Assembly: GCA_021234155.1 (NCBI GenBank) | Contig: JAJEKV010000077.1 | Location: forward strand, 1,188,627 to 1,252,626 | Length of the DNA: 64,000 nucleotides | Direction: 5' to 3' | From: Isoetes taiwanensis | Taxonomy: Eukaryota > Streptophyta > Lycopodiopsida > Isoetales > Isoetaceae | Shown here: in pieces, positions 23,196 through 33,489 of the stretch | Position numbering within the stretch: the stretch's first letter is position 1 | How the letters are laid out: each line of letters opens with the position of its first letter | Position numbers and translations under genes: made by a program | The notes under the pieces: model-generated | What the model was told of the DNA's origin: nothing | The model's input: the letters and a program-made list of their open reading frames with translations, nothing else | Database searches by the model: none

Positions 23196-25258
23196 GTGCT
23201 CATAAATGATGATGGTCTATTCAATGAAACTATCAATTGCAATAACAATTGCAATTGTGATGCTGAAAGGAAGCGCCTTCAAGCTGAAAAGAAACGGAAT
23301 TGGAGACAAAAGAATAGAGTTATTGCACATGCTAACAAAGAAAATCATTCACCGGCCAAGTTAAGCAGTCGAAGAAAGCAACAATTGACCAAGAAGCTAG
23401 CTGATTCTCACAAGAAAGAATAATGGAAGAAATGTGTCGAGGCCTTCATCCTGCAAACAAGGCCGAGGTATCTTCTAATGTTGCTAGAAAACTCAATCTT
23501 CTTGATGAAAATGCTATTACTGATTACAAAACGGTAAAAAAAGTTGTGGAAAATTTGAAGAACTCGTTTGAATCACACAAGTTTGCAAGGAAGACTGACG
23601 TGTTGAGAGCTAGATCCGGTGCTATGGTTTACCTTGTCGATCCTAACATCAATTATTCAGCTATGTCTATAACATTTAACTTGAGTAGAAGCATCGTAAG
23701 TACGACAAGAAATAGAAGAGTCTTCGCTGAACAAGGTGAAAGACCATGGTCAGGGTAATAAAGAGTGGCTAAAATTCGTCAAATGGCGATTTTTTAGCCC
23801 TTTAGTCAAATTTCATGGCTAAAGTTTATAAAGGCAATTTTCTTAGAAAAGCATAATTTAGCCACTCCAAAGGGGGTAAATTTTGAATTTAGAGTTTGTT
23901 TGGATTGTTTGTTGCATGGTATCTTTGAATCGCCTTCTCTAAAGTTGATTAGGAGAACCCCGATCAATTCAAATAGCCATACCAATTCTATTCAAGGACC
24001 TCTTTCATTTAGGAATTGCCATTAGCAACCTCAATCATATTTTGAATTTGTATCTATAAGTTGTTTAGATTAAATGCTACGAAGAATGTTACATGATGTG
24101 CATTTTAAGCTTTAAATAGTAGTGCTCTCTTCTTGCAATTGTTGACCCTAAAGGGCTTTATCACCAAATTCACCATTTGGATGCATTTGACCCCAACGTA
24201 AACATGCATGTTCTTCAAACAATATTGTTTGTTCCTTATGAATTGTACTTTGAACAACTTTGTTATCGTTTTGTAAAAGAAGCATATTGAATCAATGTCA
24301 TTCATGTCCTAAGAGTGCTCAAAGTTTGAAGTTAAATAGTTGCACTTTAGTCGGGGACCAAAAAAAAATTGGAAAAACATGAATTTCATGTCATATAAAT
24401 TTTACATTTTAGCCAAGTGGGAAGATAATTAAAGGGCTTTATTTTATCAAATTTCGCCAAGAAAAAAATCTAAGAACTTTTGTTTTTCATAGGTTTAGCC
24501 AACCTTAATTTGAATAGAAAAACATTTAGGGCCGTTAAAATTTACCCTGACCATGGTCTATATTTACAAGAAGAGTTAGGAGTGATAGATTCTCAGATGA
24601 GATTAGGAAAATAGTTGTAGATTATTGGACTGATAATACCAGGTTTCACCCAACAAGAAGGATGTCTTGAAAATAAGGATTGCACGTAAGCAGAAGGTGC
24701 TTCATCCTTTGCATTTCTTGGAAGAGACTTAGGTAATATCTCATTGTTTTAGATCGTAATTATTTTGTTAGCACTTTGTGAATTAATGATCATTGTATTT
24801 TTTCTTATGCAGGTGGCTCTCTTTCGGCATTTCAAGTGAGACCATGCTGAGCTTAATATCTCGTTGACAGCATTTGAAGCTTTGAAACCAGAATTTGTGA
24901 GGAAGATAAAAGATCGAGAGACATGTTGTTGTGTTCATCACATGAAAATGGATTACATCAGGTTAGCAATTAACAAAATGAGGAATGATTCCAGGATTCA
25001 TGGTGCAGATTGCACATGCAATTGTGTTGTATGTGGCCCCGGGACATGTTGTTTAGCTAAGAGTAGTACTTACATGTCTACTAGTGAGTTGTGGAGGTCT
25101 TTAACTTGTCCTAAGGCTGAAATTGAGGAATGGTACAAGCATGAATGCCTACTGCTCCAATGTAAGAAGTGCGGCCCTTCAAAACTCCCTGTTTGTCCAA
25201 AAGAGAAGAAAGAGCAATACATGATTGATTGGAAGACATTTGATCAGGTTCCTTGCTA
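23196..25258 (+). pseudogene. Cys-rich transposase-like gene (family D), split by a TIR element
   Basis: Coding pieces are 23196-23423 (basic, Lys/Arg/Asn-rich), 23423-23751 (with VENLKNSFESHKFARKTDVL), then after the inserted element 24549-24640, then a frame change, and finally 24864-25259. The last piece is Cys-rich: RETCCCVHHMKMDY, DCTCNCVVCGPGTCC, ECLLLQCKKCGPSKLPVC. An intron-like gap runs from a GT near 24734 to TTTTCTTATGCAG near 24811. Spacing of the Cys blocks resembles uncharacterised, transposon-linked proteins abundant in invertebrates and some plants, which is memory-based. The frame reads straight across the TIR element insertion (ERPW-S-IFTRR), proving the element came later. 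A decayed copy lies at 4490-5358. I assign no biochemical function. Confidence 0.55.
23752..24548 (+). mobile_element. Non-autonomous TIR DNA element, copy 2 (797 bp)
   Basis: The ends are AGGGTAA and TTACCCT, and the identical 10-bp target GACCATGGTC flanks them at 23742-23751 and 24549-24558. Orientation is opposite to copy 1 at 15963-16761. The 66-codon antisense frame at 24105-24305 also appears, diverged, in copy 1, but it has no motif. Insertion is within the coding sequence of family D, and the host frame is restored if the element and one target copy are removed. Confidence 0.85.
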
Positions 25259-25589
25259 ATTCCTAACTTTGTAAGTAATTCCTTAGATGCTCTCTTTATT
25301 GTTCCATGCTTATTTTATCTCCTTTCTAATTGGAGGTTGTTGACCAAGTTGAACAATTTGATCAGGTACAATGCTAGATTTCGTAACTTGTAATGATTAT
25401 TTTGTATGTACAGCATGATCTTTAAAAAATAGAATTCTAGGAAATGCAAAATGTGGTCGGTTATTGTAGAGTAAGCAGGTTGTAGTAGGTGGAGATTGGT
25501 TGCTGCATGTTAGGTAGTGACAGAGGTTTACGTCTTAAATGTAGACTTGTTTTCAAGATGTTGGCAATTACTAAAGTGTTGACGCAAAA

Positions 25590-26100
25590 AGACCACAGCA
25601 TCATGAGCATTTCGCAATGGTACAGAATCCCTTTTGAGCATTTCAAATGTCATTGCCCTCTTTATCACTGCTCCTGCTCCATCATGTTCTCCTGTAAAAG
25701 AAAAAGAAAAAATTAGAAATTATGTTTACCAAGCAAACGTGCTGGCACATATTGAAAAGTTTAACTTAATTCCTCTATCATAGATATGTGAAAATGTGAA
25801 GGTTGTCCTATAACATGCAATCACAAAACAATGAAATGACCCTGGGCTGTGCCATAGAATATGTTCACCATGTTTACTACGACCATGTTCACTCAGACCA
25901 TGTTATCTCAGACCAGATAGAGTGGCATTTCTATATCTGAAACCCCTTCTAGACTGAGAAAAACAACTAAGATAATAAATGCATAAGATATGGTGTACAT
26001 TAGAAAATGCATAGAAAATACATATATGGTCCGATTAGTCATGATTGGTGCTCCATGAGATTGAGCTAGAAATTATATCCAGAGGGCAACCGCATTTCTT
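25590..26100. other. No recognisable gene
   Basis: This AT-rich sequence follows the family D gene. The words GACCATGTT and CAGACCATGTT repeat around 25865-25915. No coding motif or transposon edge was identified. Confidence 0.4.
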
Positions 26101-26119
26101 GAACCTCCGAACCGTGTTT

Positions 26120-26430
26120 TCACCCCGAACTGCCTTTTCGACTTCATGAGTCGAGAAAGGTCCTCGTGGATCGTTTTCGACCTCAGAACTCTGTTTTTCA
26201 CTTTCAGCTTCCTTTCTCGACCCCCCCAAGATTGCGTTTTTCACTCTGAGCTGCTTTTCTCGACTCACGAGTCGAGAAAGGCCCTTAAAAAAAATCTGCT
26301 CGAAAAATAAATAGAAAAAAAACGTTTTCTGCGTTTTTTTTTTTTTTTTTTTTCTTTTAAACTCGAGCTACGTTTCTCGATTTCATAAAGTCGAGAAAGG
26401 CCCTTCTCGACTTCATGAGTGAGAAGGGCC
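26120..26430. repeat. Cluster of TCTCGACT/AGTCGAGA palindromes
   Basis: Imperfect palindromes built from TTTCTCGACT and AGTCGAGAAAGG recur near 26130-26160, 26205-26220, 26253-26282, 26372-26402 and 26403-26430, each followed by a GGCCCTT or GGTCC word, with poly(T) and poly(A) runs between. A looser relative lies near 26884. The antisense open frame at 26035-26268 is a by-product of this repeat. Confidence 0.6.
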
Positions 26431-26439
26431 CCTCAAACC

Positions 26440-27611
26440 CTTTTTTAGAAATGGCCCTCAAAACTAGTTTTTTTTTTTCAGATTGTTACTTGCATCATTT
26501 GACTAACTTGATGTTGTCTTTTCCAGTCTAGATCGCAAACAAAAAGGACATGATCGGGAGCAATAGAAAGACCCGTTCATTGAGGAAAGAGGATGAGAAG
26601 AGATTGGTGACATGGATTGGACAAGCCAGCGCGTTCAATGTTCTATTCTCTTCAAGTTGCTCTCGTGGCTTAGGAACACCTCGGACCTTGCTCTGCACGT
26701 TGTTCCTAGTAGGTGGTCTGTGTGCGAAGACGATGTAATGGTTGTGACAGCCCGACCATCATGGTCTCTTCAATCACTGTAAAATACAATGTAATGAAAT
26801 TATTATGAAAAAAAATTGAGGGCAAATTAGCACTTTGTTTACAGAGAGAAAGCATTTTCATTGGTTTTACCTGTGCTCTTTACCTTCTCGACTCGCTAAC
26901 TGAGAAAACTAGACCGCGTAATTTTCCTTAACATTTTTTTTCACAATGGAAAAAAGGCATCTTTTAAAGCAATAAAAGGGGTTTCAAAAATTTGGCACGT
27001 CCTTTTCGTGTAAAATAACAGGGTTCCCAAAAAAAGTGGGAATGGAATGAGACCCACTTTAATTAAATGCAACTTCTTTGTTTGGGTTGGATAAACCTGA
27101 GCTTAGGTAGGAAGGATCTGACCTCGGGGCGTCGCCACAGATGCGGATAGAATTCGAGATGCCAAGCCGGGACCTGTATTACGCCAGGTTTTTGTGTCTT
27201 AATGTTAACTCCTGCTGTCAGCTACATGAGCATGGCCTCGAGGCCTTAAGGGCCTGGGCGCACAGGGTGGCACTAGAGAGGCCTTCAGGGCTGAAAAATG
27301 CAGTGGCAGAAAGGGCATAAGGATTTGTGCCTTGACCTGTGCTCCAGGACCTTGGAAGAAGATACAGAGATGGATATGCATGCGACGAGGAAAATATGTA
27401 TGTATTGCAATGTATACTGCTATCTATATGTAGTGGAGTTGCATTTTCTAAAAAAAGAAGATTTTCGTAAACAAAGCGTGTCAAAGCCCTTACCCTAGGC
27501 CTTTTTGGAAACCCTTTTGACATTTCCCGTTTGATAAATTAAAATGTAGTAAGTGGAAGAGAAAATGAGCAGAACAACAGACAGCCCAGTTCGCCGATCT
27601 GCCAATTCGCC
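26440..27611. other. Upstream region of the GATL gene
   Basis: There is no transposon signature in the last 600 bp before the GATL start. A TATA-like word (TCTATATGTAG) lies near 27422-27432, about 180 bp before the ATG, and is a plausible but unproven core promoter. A short pyrimidine-poor leader, GAAGAGAAAATGAGCAG, precedes the start and has an upstream out-of-frame ATG at 27565. Confidence 0.35.
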
Positions 27612-28649
27612 ATGTCTCGGACATTGTTTCTTTTGCTCATAGTCTGCTGCATCATATCTGCATTTGGGGTATCAGATGCCCGCAGTCTGCCTGCTACGGA
27701 AATGCAGGTTCAATCCTTTCGAGAAGCGCCTGAATTTCGCAATGGCATTCAATGCTTGCCTTATCAAAAAGGTTTTTTCAAGCTTGACGAAGTTTGTGAT
27801 CCTAATTCCGTCCATATTGCAATGACTTTAGACAAAACCTATCTTAGAGGTTCTGTCGCTGCAGTTTTCTCTGTGCTAAAGCATGCGATTTGCCCCCAAA
27901 ATGTGATCTTCCATTTCCTGGTTTCTAGTAACGAGGAAGAGCTCAAACATACCATCCGCACTACTTTTCCTTACCTCAGATTCAAGGTCTACTTCTTCGA
28001 CCCAGAAATAGTCCGCCACAGAATTTCCTCCTCTGTTCGTGAGGATTTGGAGCAGCCCCTAAACTATGCAAGAAATTATCTGGCAGAAATTCTTCCGCCT
28101 TGCATTAAGAGGGTAATCTACCTCGATTCAGACGTAATTGTGGTGGATGATATTGCAAAGCTATGGGGAATAAATCTGGGAACTCATACAGTCGGAGCTC
28201 CAGAATATTGCCATGTCCAATTTGCCAGATATTTCACAGATTCATTCTGGTCCAACAGATTTCTATCAAGCGTATTTGAAGGAAGAAAACCCTGCTACTT
28301 CAACACGGGAGTAATGGCGATGGATCTGGCGAAATAGAGGCAAGAGAATTACAACAGAACGATAGAGAAATGGATGGATATTCAAAAGGAAAACAAAATC
28401 TATGAGCTGGGTTCGCAGCCACCGTTTTTGCTTGTATTTGGGGGATTGATAGAGCCAATTGATCACCGGTGGAACCAGCATGGATTGGGAGGGGATAACA
28501 TAGTTAGGAGTTGCAGGGATCTTCATCCTGGAGCTGTAAGCCTTCTTCATTGGAGCGGAAAGGGCAAACCATGGCGAAGAATTGATTCCGGTACTCCTTG
28601 CCCCCTCGATAGCTTGTGGGCTCCTTACGACCTCTTCCTTAAACCCTAA
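27612..28649 (+). pseudogene. GATL: Galacturonosyltransferase-like (GATL), GT8 family, with one in-frame TAG
   Basis: GATL proteins are Golgi glycosyltransferases of family GT8 that act in pectin or xylan synthesis, using nucleotide sugars. The frame would give 345 residues, the usual GATL length, and has no intron, as is typical of the family. Residues 1-20 form a hydrophobic signal or anchor. Seen motifs: HIAMTLDKTYLRGS (68-81), NYARNYLAEILP (151-162), the metal-binding YLDSDVIVVDD with D172-x-D174, CYFNTGVMAMDL (228-239) and the C-terminal HWSGKGKPW (313-321). Codon 242 (28335-28337) is TAG, where family members usually have tryptophan (MDLxxW), so a single G-to-A change explains it. Both halves remain in one frame with no other damage. 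It may be a very young pseudogene, a segregating null allele or a sequence error. As written it yields 241 residues lacking the C-terminal substrate-binding part. Confidence 0.9.
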
Positions 28650-31235
28650 ACCCCTTCCTGGGCAGTTTTCCCATGGAGTACTTGGCTGCTGCCACATCAG
28701 CATTGAATCCCATTTTGTACACCACAGTTCCACATCCAGTTTCTTTGGAACTAGGTTGAGCATATCACACAGAAGATTTTGGCTATGCTTTTTGGATTCC
28801 TTATTGTGTCCCAAAGAATTCCTCAGTTGGAACTTTGGCGAACCTCGGTTCATTTAAAGACAAAGAAAAATGAACAGTCGGGCTTCCATGGAAAAAGAAT
28901 CTACTTTTCTTCTTCAAACCATCCCAAAGCAAGAAGAGTTAGAGCAAGAAGTACGAATTAGAACAAGCTACCTCGATAACATGGTTGATGCACATTTCGA
29001 CATTGCATTGCAGAGGCTAAGCATAAACAATGTGCTCATCTTGAAATTGGCATTGAAGTCCAGATTTAAATTGGTGTTGAAGTGGATGTTGCAGCTGAAA
29101 TAAAAGATAACCATCATACTTTCTATGTACGTACATGAATTGTTTTGAAGTTCGTATTGTATCTCTCCTACAATCATATATTATTCAATGAGAAAATAAT
29201 TATCGTTGCCAATATTTTTCAACACACCCCTTGCCTATTGTTGCCCCATATTTACCATGGATATATGCACAAGAATTTATATTCAAGAGCATTATCCTTT
29301 GTAGATTTCCAGGATATAACAATGTTAAAAAGTGTATGTTTAGCAAGAATATACATACTTCTACAATTCATTATTTGCTTGTGAAAAAAATATTGAAAAG
29401 CTTCAATAGACATTGTTTCCCTGAGATGCAAAAAGGACTATCTAAAAAAATGTCACGAACCAAGTTGTTGGTTTATAATGTTGTGATTGGAAAAGCATGT
29501 TAGTGGAAGAAGTTCTACTTTTCCATATTCAAGTTGGCGATATTCTCTATCAATTCAATCATATTCAGTTTTATATTGCCCAAACAGATTCTTGGGTTAA
29601 TGGACATGCATTAGAGTGAAAAGGTGCTGTCCAAAATGAGATATACATTTCATTGCCATTGTACTCATATAGCTCTATATAAATTTGAACAAGATAAATG
29701 GATTCTATTGAGGTATATTCCACAAGTGACATAAAGAGGTGAAGAGTTTATTTGTTCTAGGCAAAAGCTAGTTTTAGTTGCATACCCCTCTATATGTATT
29801 GCCACATTTTGGAAGCGGCAGTGATCTTTTTGCAATGGTGCCAACCAGAGGGACTTGATGTTTAAACTTGATTTCAAGGCTTTACATGCACGTGTGGTGC
29901 ATTTAGAAAACTATTAAATAACTAATTGAATTGTTTCTTGCCTTTATAATTGTTCTTTATGACATTACAAAAGGTTCTTACCTTAGCTTAAACATCATCA
30001 TATGTGAGCCATAAGACATCGCAGAAAAATTGCACTTTGTAGAAAGGAGAAGGTGAGTACGTGCATTTAGTAACAGGTCAAATGTCGCCTTAATAGAGGT
30101 TTCAATACTCTCCTCGAGTAAATTATGTGAAATAGCATGTGAGGTGTAAGAAGAAAGCATTGACTGACCCTCTTAAATTATGGGTACAAAATTTAGCCAC
30201 CTGATTAAGAACTAGCTCCAATATCAATTAGCAAATGTGATTTAGGGGATGGTTGTGATAATCTTTTCTCGTTGTGATATGTTCCTCCCTTTAACTCATC
30301 TAGATCTTGTTCGAGACTCGTGATTTAGAATTGGCTAACACTTCTCAACTGAAAGTGTTCTGGAAAATGTTTAAGTGGAGAATGGTGTGCAGCAAATTCA
30401 ATATTTATTGTCTAGCACGATTGCCTAAACCAAGGTACGAGACTTTTTTCAATTTCTAGCCTATCCAAATGTGCTATCATGTCAGCCAAAATAGACGTGG
30501 CATAACATATGCCTTTGATCCTGAATTTTCTCCATCTACACTTGCAAAAATATTAAAAGTATGGAAATTGTTGGTCTTCTCTCGAATAGGATACCAAGAA
30601 AGACACAAGGCTAGGGTTTATGCAAAAGTTTTGTCTTTGGTTTCCATGCCTCCCTTTTTTTAGTGCTAGGAAACCATAAACTTCAAAGTATAAACTAGAG
30701 ATCAATTCATGATTTCATCCACAATCTTGTTTTGGGGAAAATTTACACATAATGTCTTTCTCAAATTCATGAGAGTTTGCATCCAATCGTGGCATGTGTG
30801 CCTAAAGCATATTTACGTAATGGGTGCTTCCTTCCTAAACAATTTTCTTATCTTCCAGAAAAGCCTTCAAAACATCCATGGATGTTAGGATGGATTTGGA
30901 GATGTGCCTTGGGGATAAACCTTAGGCACAGGACATAATTCCTTAATTTCATTATTTCTTTTGCTTAACACACACCCTAACTGCATTTTTGCTGTAAATT
31001 TTGAACTACTTGCCAATAAGACCACAATTTATATGTCTTTAGTAGTTGGAAGTGGCATTCAGCTTGGATATTTTGTGTTTGCGTGATTTTATTTATATGT
31101 TGTTTGTGGTGCATGGCCATAATTGGAATGCAGGGTATCCATTGACATTGAGTTTTCAGTAAGTAAATAAAGTAGTGCCTCAATGTGAGGGTATAGCTCA
31201 GCCACAACAAAATTATTGTCAGAGCTTCAGGGCTA
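28650..31235. other. No recognisable gene
   Basis: About 2.6 kb of AT-rich sequence lies downstream of GATL. Open frames of 60-90 codons occur on both strands without motifs. I found no inverted or direct terminal repeats here by eye. Confidence 0.45.
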
Positions 31236-32150
31236 TTCATGATTTATAGCTTATCCTCCTATACGCGGCAGAGGTGTGGGGTCTGGTGATATCCCCCGCC
31301 ATCTGGAATGACCTGGAAAAGGTACAGAAGGCCTTCTTAGCACGAGCACTTTGGGTAATTTCCACAGTACCATATTAAATCCTGCTGCAGAAAACAGGTT
31401 TCTTGCCTCTACAGTGGATGCACTGGACAGCCACATCATTTTACATTTAGAAGGTGATTGATATGGGTGATGCTCATCTGCCCAATCTTGCCTTAGCTAT
31501 CGCACTGGGTCCATAACACCTCAAAGCATGTTGGAAGGACAAGCAAGCTCAATGGTTCTCCTGATGGAATATACAAGCACATAAGTGTGTGCGCATACAG
31601 AGGGAGATGGATCATGATTAGTTGAGGCATACCTTGATGCGTGCCTCCTTAGCAAACTGGGATGCAGATGCTTTGGCACATGTCAAGAAGGCCCACTGTC
31701 GGCAACAGGTCAATCCCATGTGCACACGAGGCTCATACCACTATCTGCATACCCATTTGCCCATGAAGAAACATAGATTGATAGCTTCCATTCACACAGG
31801 GGTGCATCGCCTCTGCATTGAGATAGCCCGATGGATAAATTGAGGATAAATGTCATGCCCTTTAGATATGTCCAGCATTTGATCATATAAAGGCATGGTA
31901 TGTCCAGTTGGTTTTATCGGACCAGCTGTTGTATTGTGCTATTGAACACACCTCAATGGTGTCCTCCGATTAGGTATCAACTTGTGTTATATCATATCAT
32001 TGTACAATCTGCCATCATACTTATTATCGCCAAGGGTTTTCTCCCGAAAACACTTCGAGGCGAGGGTTTTTTAATCATGATAGTAATATGCTCGCTGCTC
32101 TTTTTATTTGAGTCCCATATGCCAATTGGTCTCCTTAGACAATAAAAATA
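31236..32150 (+). pseudogene. Relic of LINE reverse transcriptase C-terminal region
   Basis: Plus-strand translation gives LLYAAEVWGLVISPAIWNDL followed by KVQKAFLARALW, the thumb-like block after LINE RT in which one mobile copy typically reads LLYGAEVWG..W..IEKIQK.FLR. It continues through HLPMKKHRLIASIHTGVHRL and IEIARW, matching the RLIAQLRTGSHxLxIExGRW block, and then FDHIKAWYVQLVLSDQ. Many stops and shifts occur. RT catalytic motifs are absent, so it is a 5'-truncated or eroded copy. It belongs to a different LINE group from the one at 49.7-57.2 kb, judging by these motifs. Confidence 0.65.
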
Positions 32151-32549
32151 CACTCTATTCTGTTTTATTCCTGGCTCTTATATGAATCACAACACATGCT
32201 ATTTCAGTGGGAACAAAATACTAATTTCCTATACGATTACACCCAAAACCTTGTAAAATCATTCCTTATCTAAACATATATAGGGTATGGTCGCCCTCTG
32301 CCGTGACCCCATCTCAGAGCATGGGTCAGGCCCCGCCCCTTCAGGTTTTTAACTCCATGCCGCAGTTGATGGCTTCTCGTGCTCGTAAGTCGTGTATGTC
32401 CCCCGATGTTGAGGGTCTATATCTGGTCCGCAAAACCATCTCAAACGTGCAAATGCGGCCATCACGCACCATGAGGGCAAGGAAGAGGGCTTTACCCCAT
32501 CCGAGGGGAAGAGTGCACATATCGAAAGTGAAGGTTTCCGCAGAAGGCA

Positions 32550-33161
32550 TTGAGAGCGCACAAGCAAGAAGGGGCAGAGGCCGAAAATTTGAAATTGGAG
32601 CAGCTGGCAGCAAGGAAGCTCGAGACTGCAAGGAGAAAAGCTGAAAGGGAGGAGGCTGCCAAGAGGGCACAGGCTAACAGGGAGGAGAGAGAGAGGAGGA
32701 AGATAGCTGATGCAGCTAAAGCTGCAAGTGCTGCAAGGCTTAGGGAGTTTATGTATCCAAGGGGGGTGTCTAGAGTGGCATCTGTTTTTGGTTTTCAAAG
32801 GGTATTGAGTGAGGAGGTGAAGACAAGAAGGTTACAGGTGAGGAACATGCTGAGAATGAGGCAAGGGTTGAGTCCACTTAGGGCAGCCAGCCCACTTGGG
32901 GCAGCCATTACAGGCAATCAGACGTGCCCAGGTATTGACCAAAACCTTGAGCCTGCTGGTCCTGTTAGTCCCTGTGTAGACCTGAACTCACAACCATTGG
33001 AGGATGTTGATGAGGTGCAAGTCATGTGCAGTTTAGATGACACACATATCTGCTCGGGTGATGCTGGACATGGGCAGAATATAAGCATTGAGGGTTGCAT
33101 ACCTCTAGTTAGACTTGTAGCAAATCCAATTAGCACTGTCAATTCCCCTTTGAAGAGGTGA
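32550..33161 (+). CDS. Hypothetical protein with charged N-terminal coiled coil
   Basis: This is an open frame of 203 codons. Residues 10-75 are almost only Ala, Arg, Glu, Lys, Leu and Gln in a heptad-like pattern (KLEQLAARKLETARRKAEREE), a strong coiled-coil or single-helix prediction. The later part is ordinary in composition, with a Pro/Gly linker, LSPLRAASPLGAA and an acidic stretch. I recognise no domain. An overlapping frame (32303-32644) upstream is probably a shadow, although the true start may lie further upstream after a frameshift. It could be a fragment of a transposon gag-like or regulatory protein. Confidence 0.35.
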   Translation: MRAHKQEGAEAENLKLEQLAARKLETARRKAEREEAAKRAQANREERERRKIADAAKAASAARLREFMYPRGVSRVASVFGFQRVLSEEVKTRRLQVRNMLRMRQGLSPLRAASPLGAAITGNQTCPGIDQNLEPAGPVSPCVDLNSQPLEDVDEVQVMCSLDDTHICSGDAGHGQNISIEGCIPLVRLVANPISTVNSPLKR

Positions 33162-33231
33162 GACTTGCCAGCTCCATAGCAACATGCTGACATTAGTCAT
33201 GGCAACTCATTAAGACTGGACACAGGGATAG

Positions 33232-33486
33232 GTGAACTATGCTGCAGCCAATTCAGGACCTCAACATGACCAAGATGTTGCAATAGGCAAGGCAAGGATT
33301 ATCAGGGAGATGGTGGAAATTGGGGTGGACCCTGCAATTATTGGCCGTGCAAGGGGCATGGATGTTGGGTTTACAAGAATATGGAGGGCTGAGATGGCTC
33401 GTGAAACCCAGCCAACTCCAAGGTTTGGGGAGGGGACCTCATTCATAGCTACACCCGCTGGTAGTCAGGTATGCTCATTCACCTAG
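33232..33486 (+). CDS. Hypothetical 84-residue protein, possibly an exon of the preceding gene
   Basis: The open frame contains KARIIREMVEIGVDPAIIGRARGMDVGFTRIWRAEM, a well-formed amphipathic pattern reminiscent of a helix-turn-helix, and ends near a GTATGC that could be a donor splice site at 33468. It starts 70 bp after the 203-codon frame and could be its continuation through a small intron or frameshift. No family is recognised. Confidence 0.3.
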   Translation: MNYAAANSGPQHDQDVAIGKARIIREMVEIGVDPAIIGRARGMDVGFTRIWRAEMARETQPTPRFGEGTSFIATPAGSQVCSFT

Positions 33487-33489
33487 TAT

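Noticed and set aside
24105-24305. 66-codon antisense frame as a transposase remnant in the TIR element
   Set aside because: A diverged form exists in both copies, but it has no motif and is too short; likely conserved only as part of the element.
28335-28337. TAG as a programmed readthrough or recoding signal in GATL
   Set aside because: No known recoding in this family and no following CARYYA-type context (AGGCAAGAG follows); a simple nonsense mutation or error is more likely.
28266-28853. 195-codon open frame antisense to GATL
   Set aside because: It overlaps the conserved GATL C-terminus on the opposite strand and has no motif; it is a shadow of the real coding strand.
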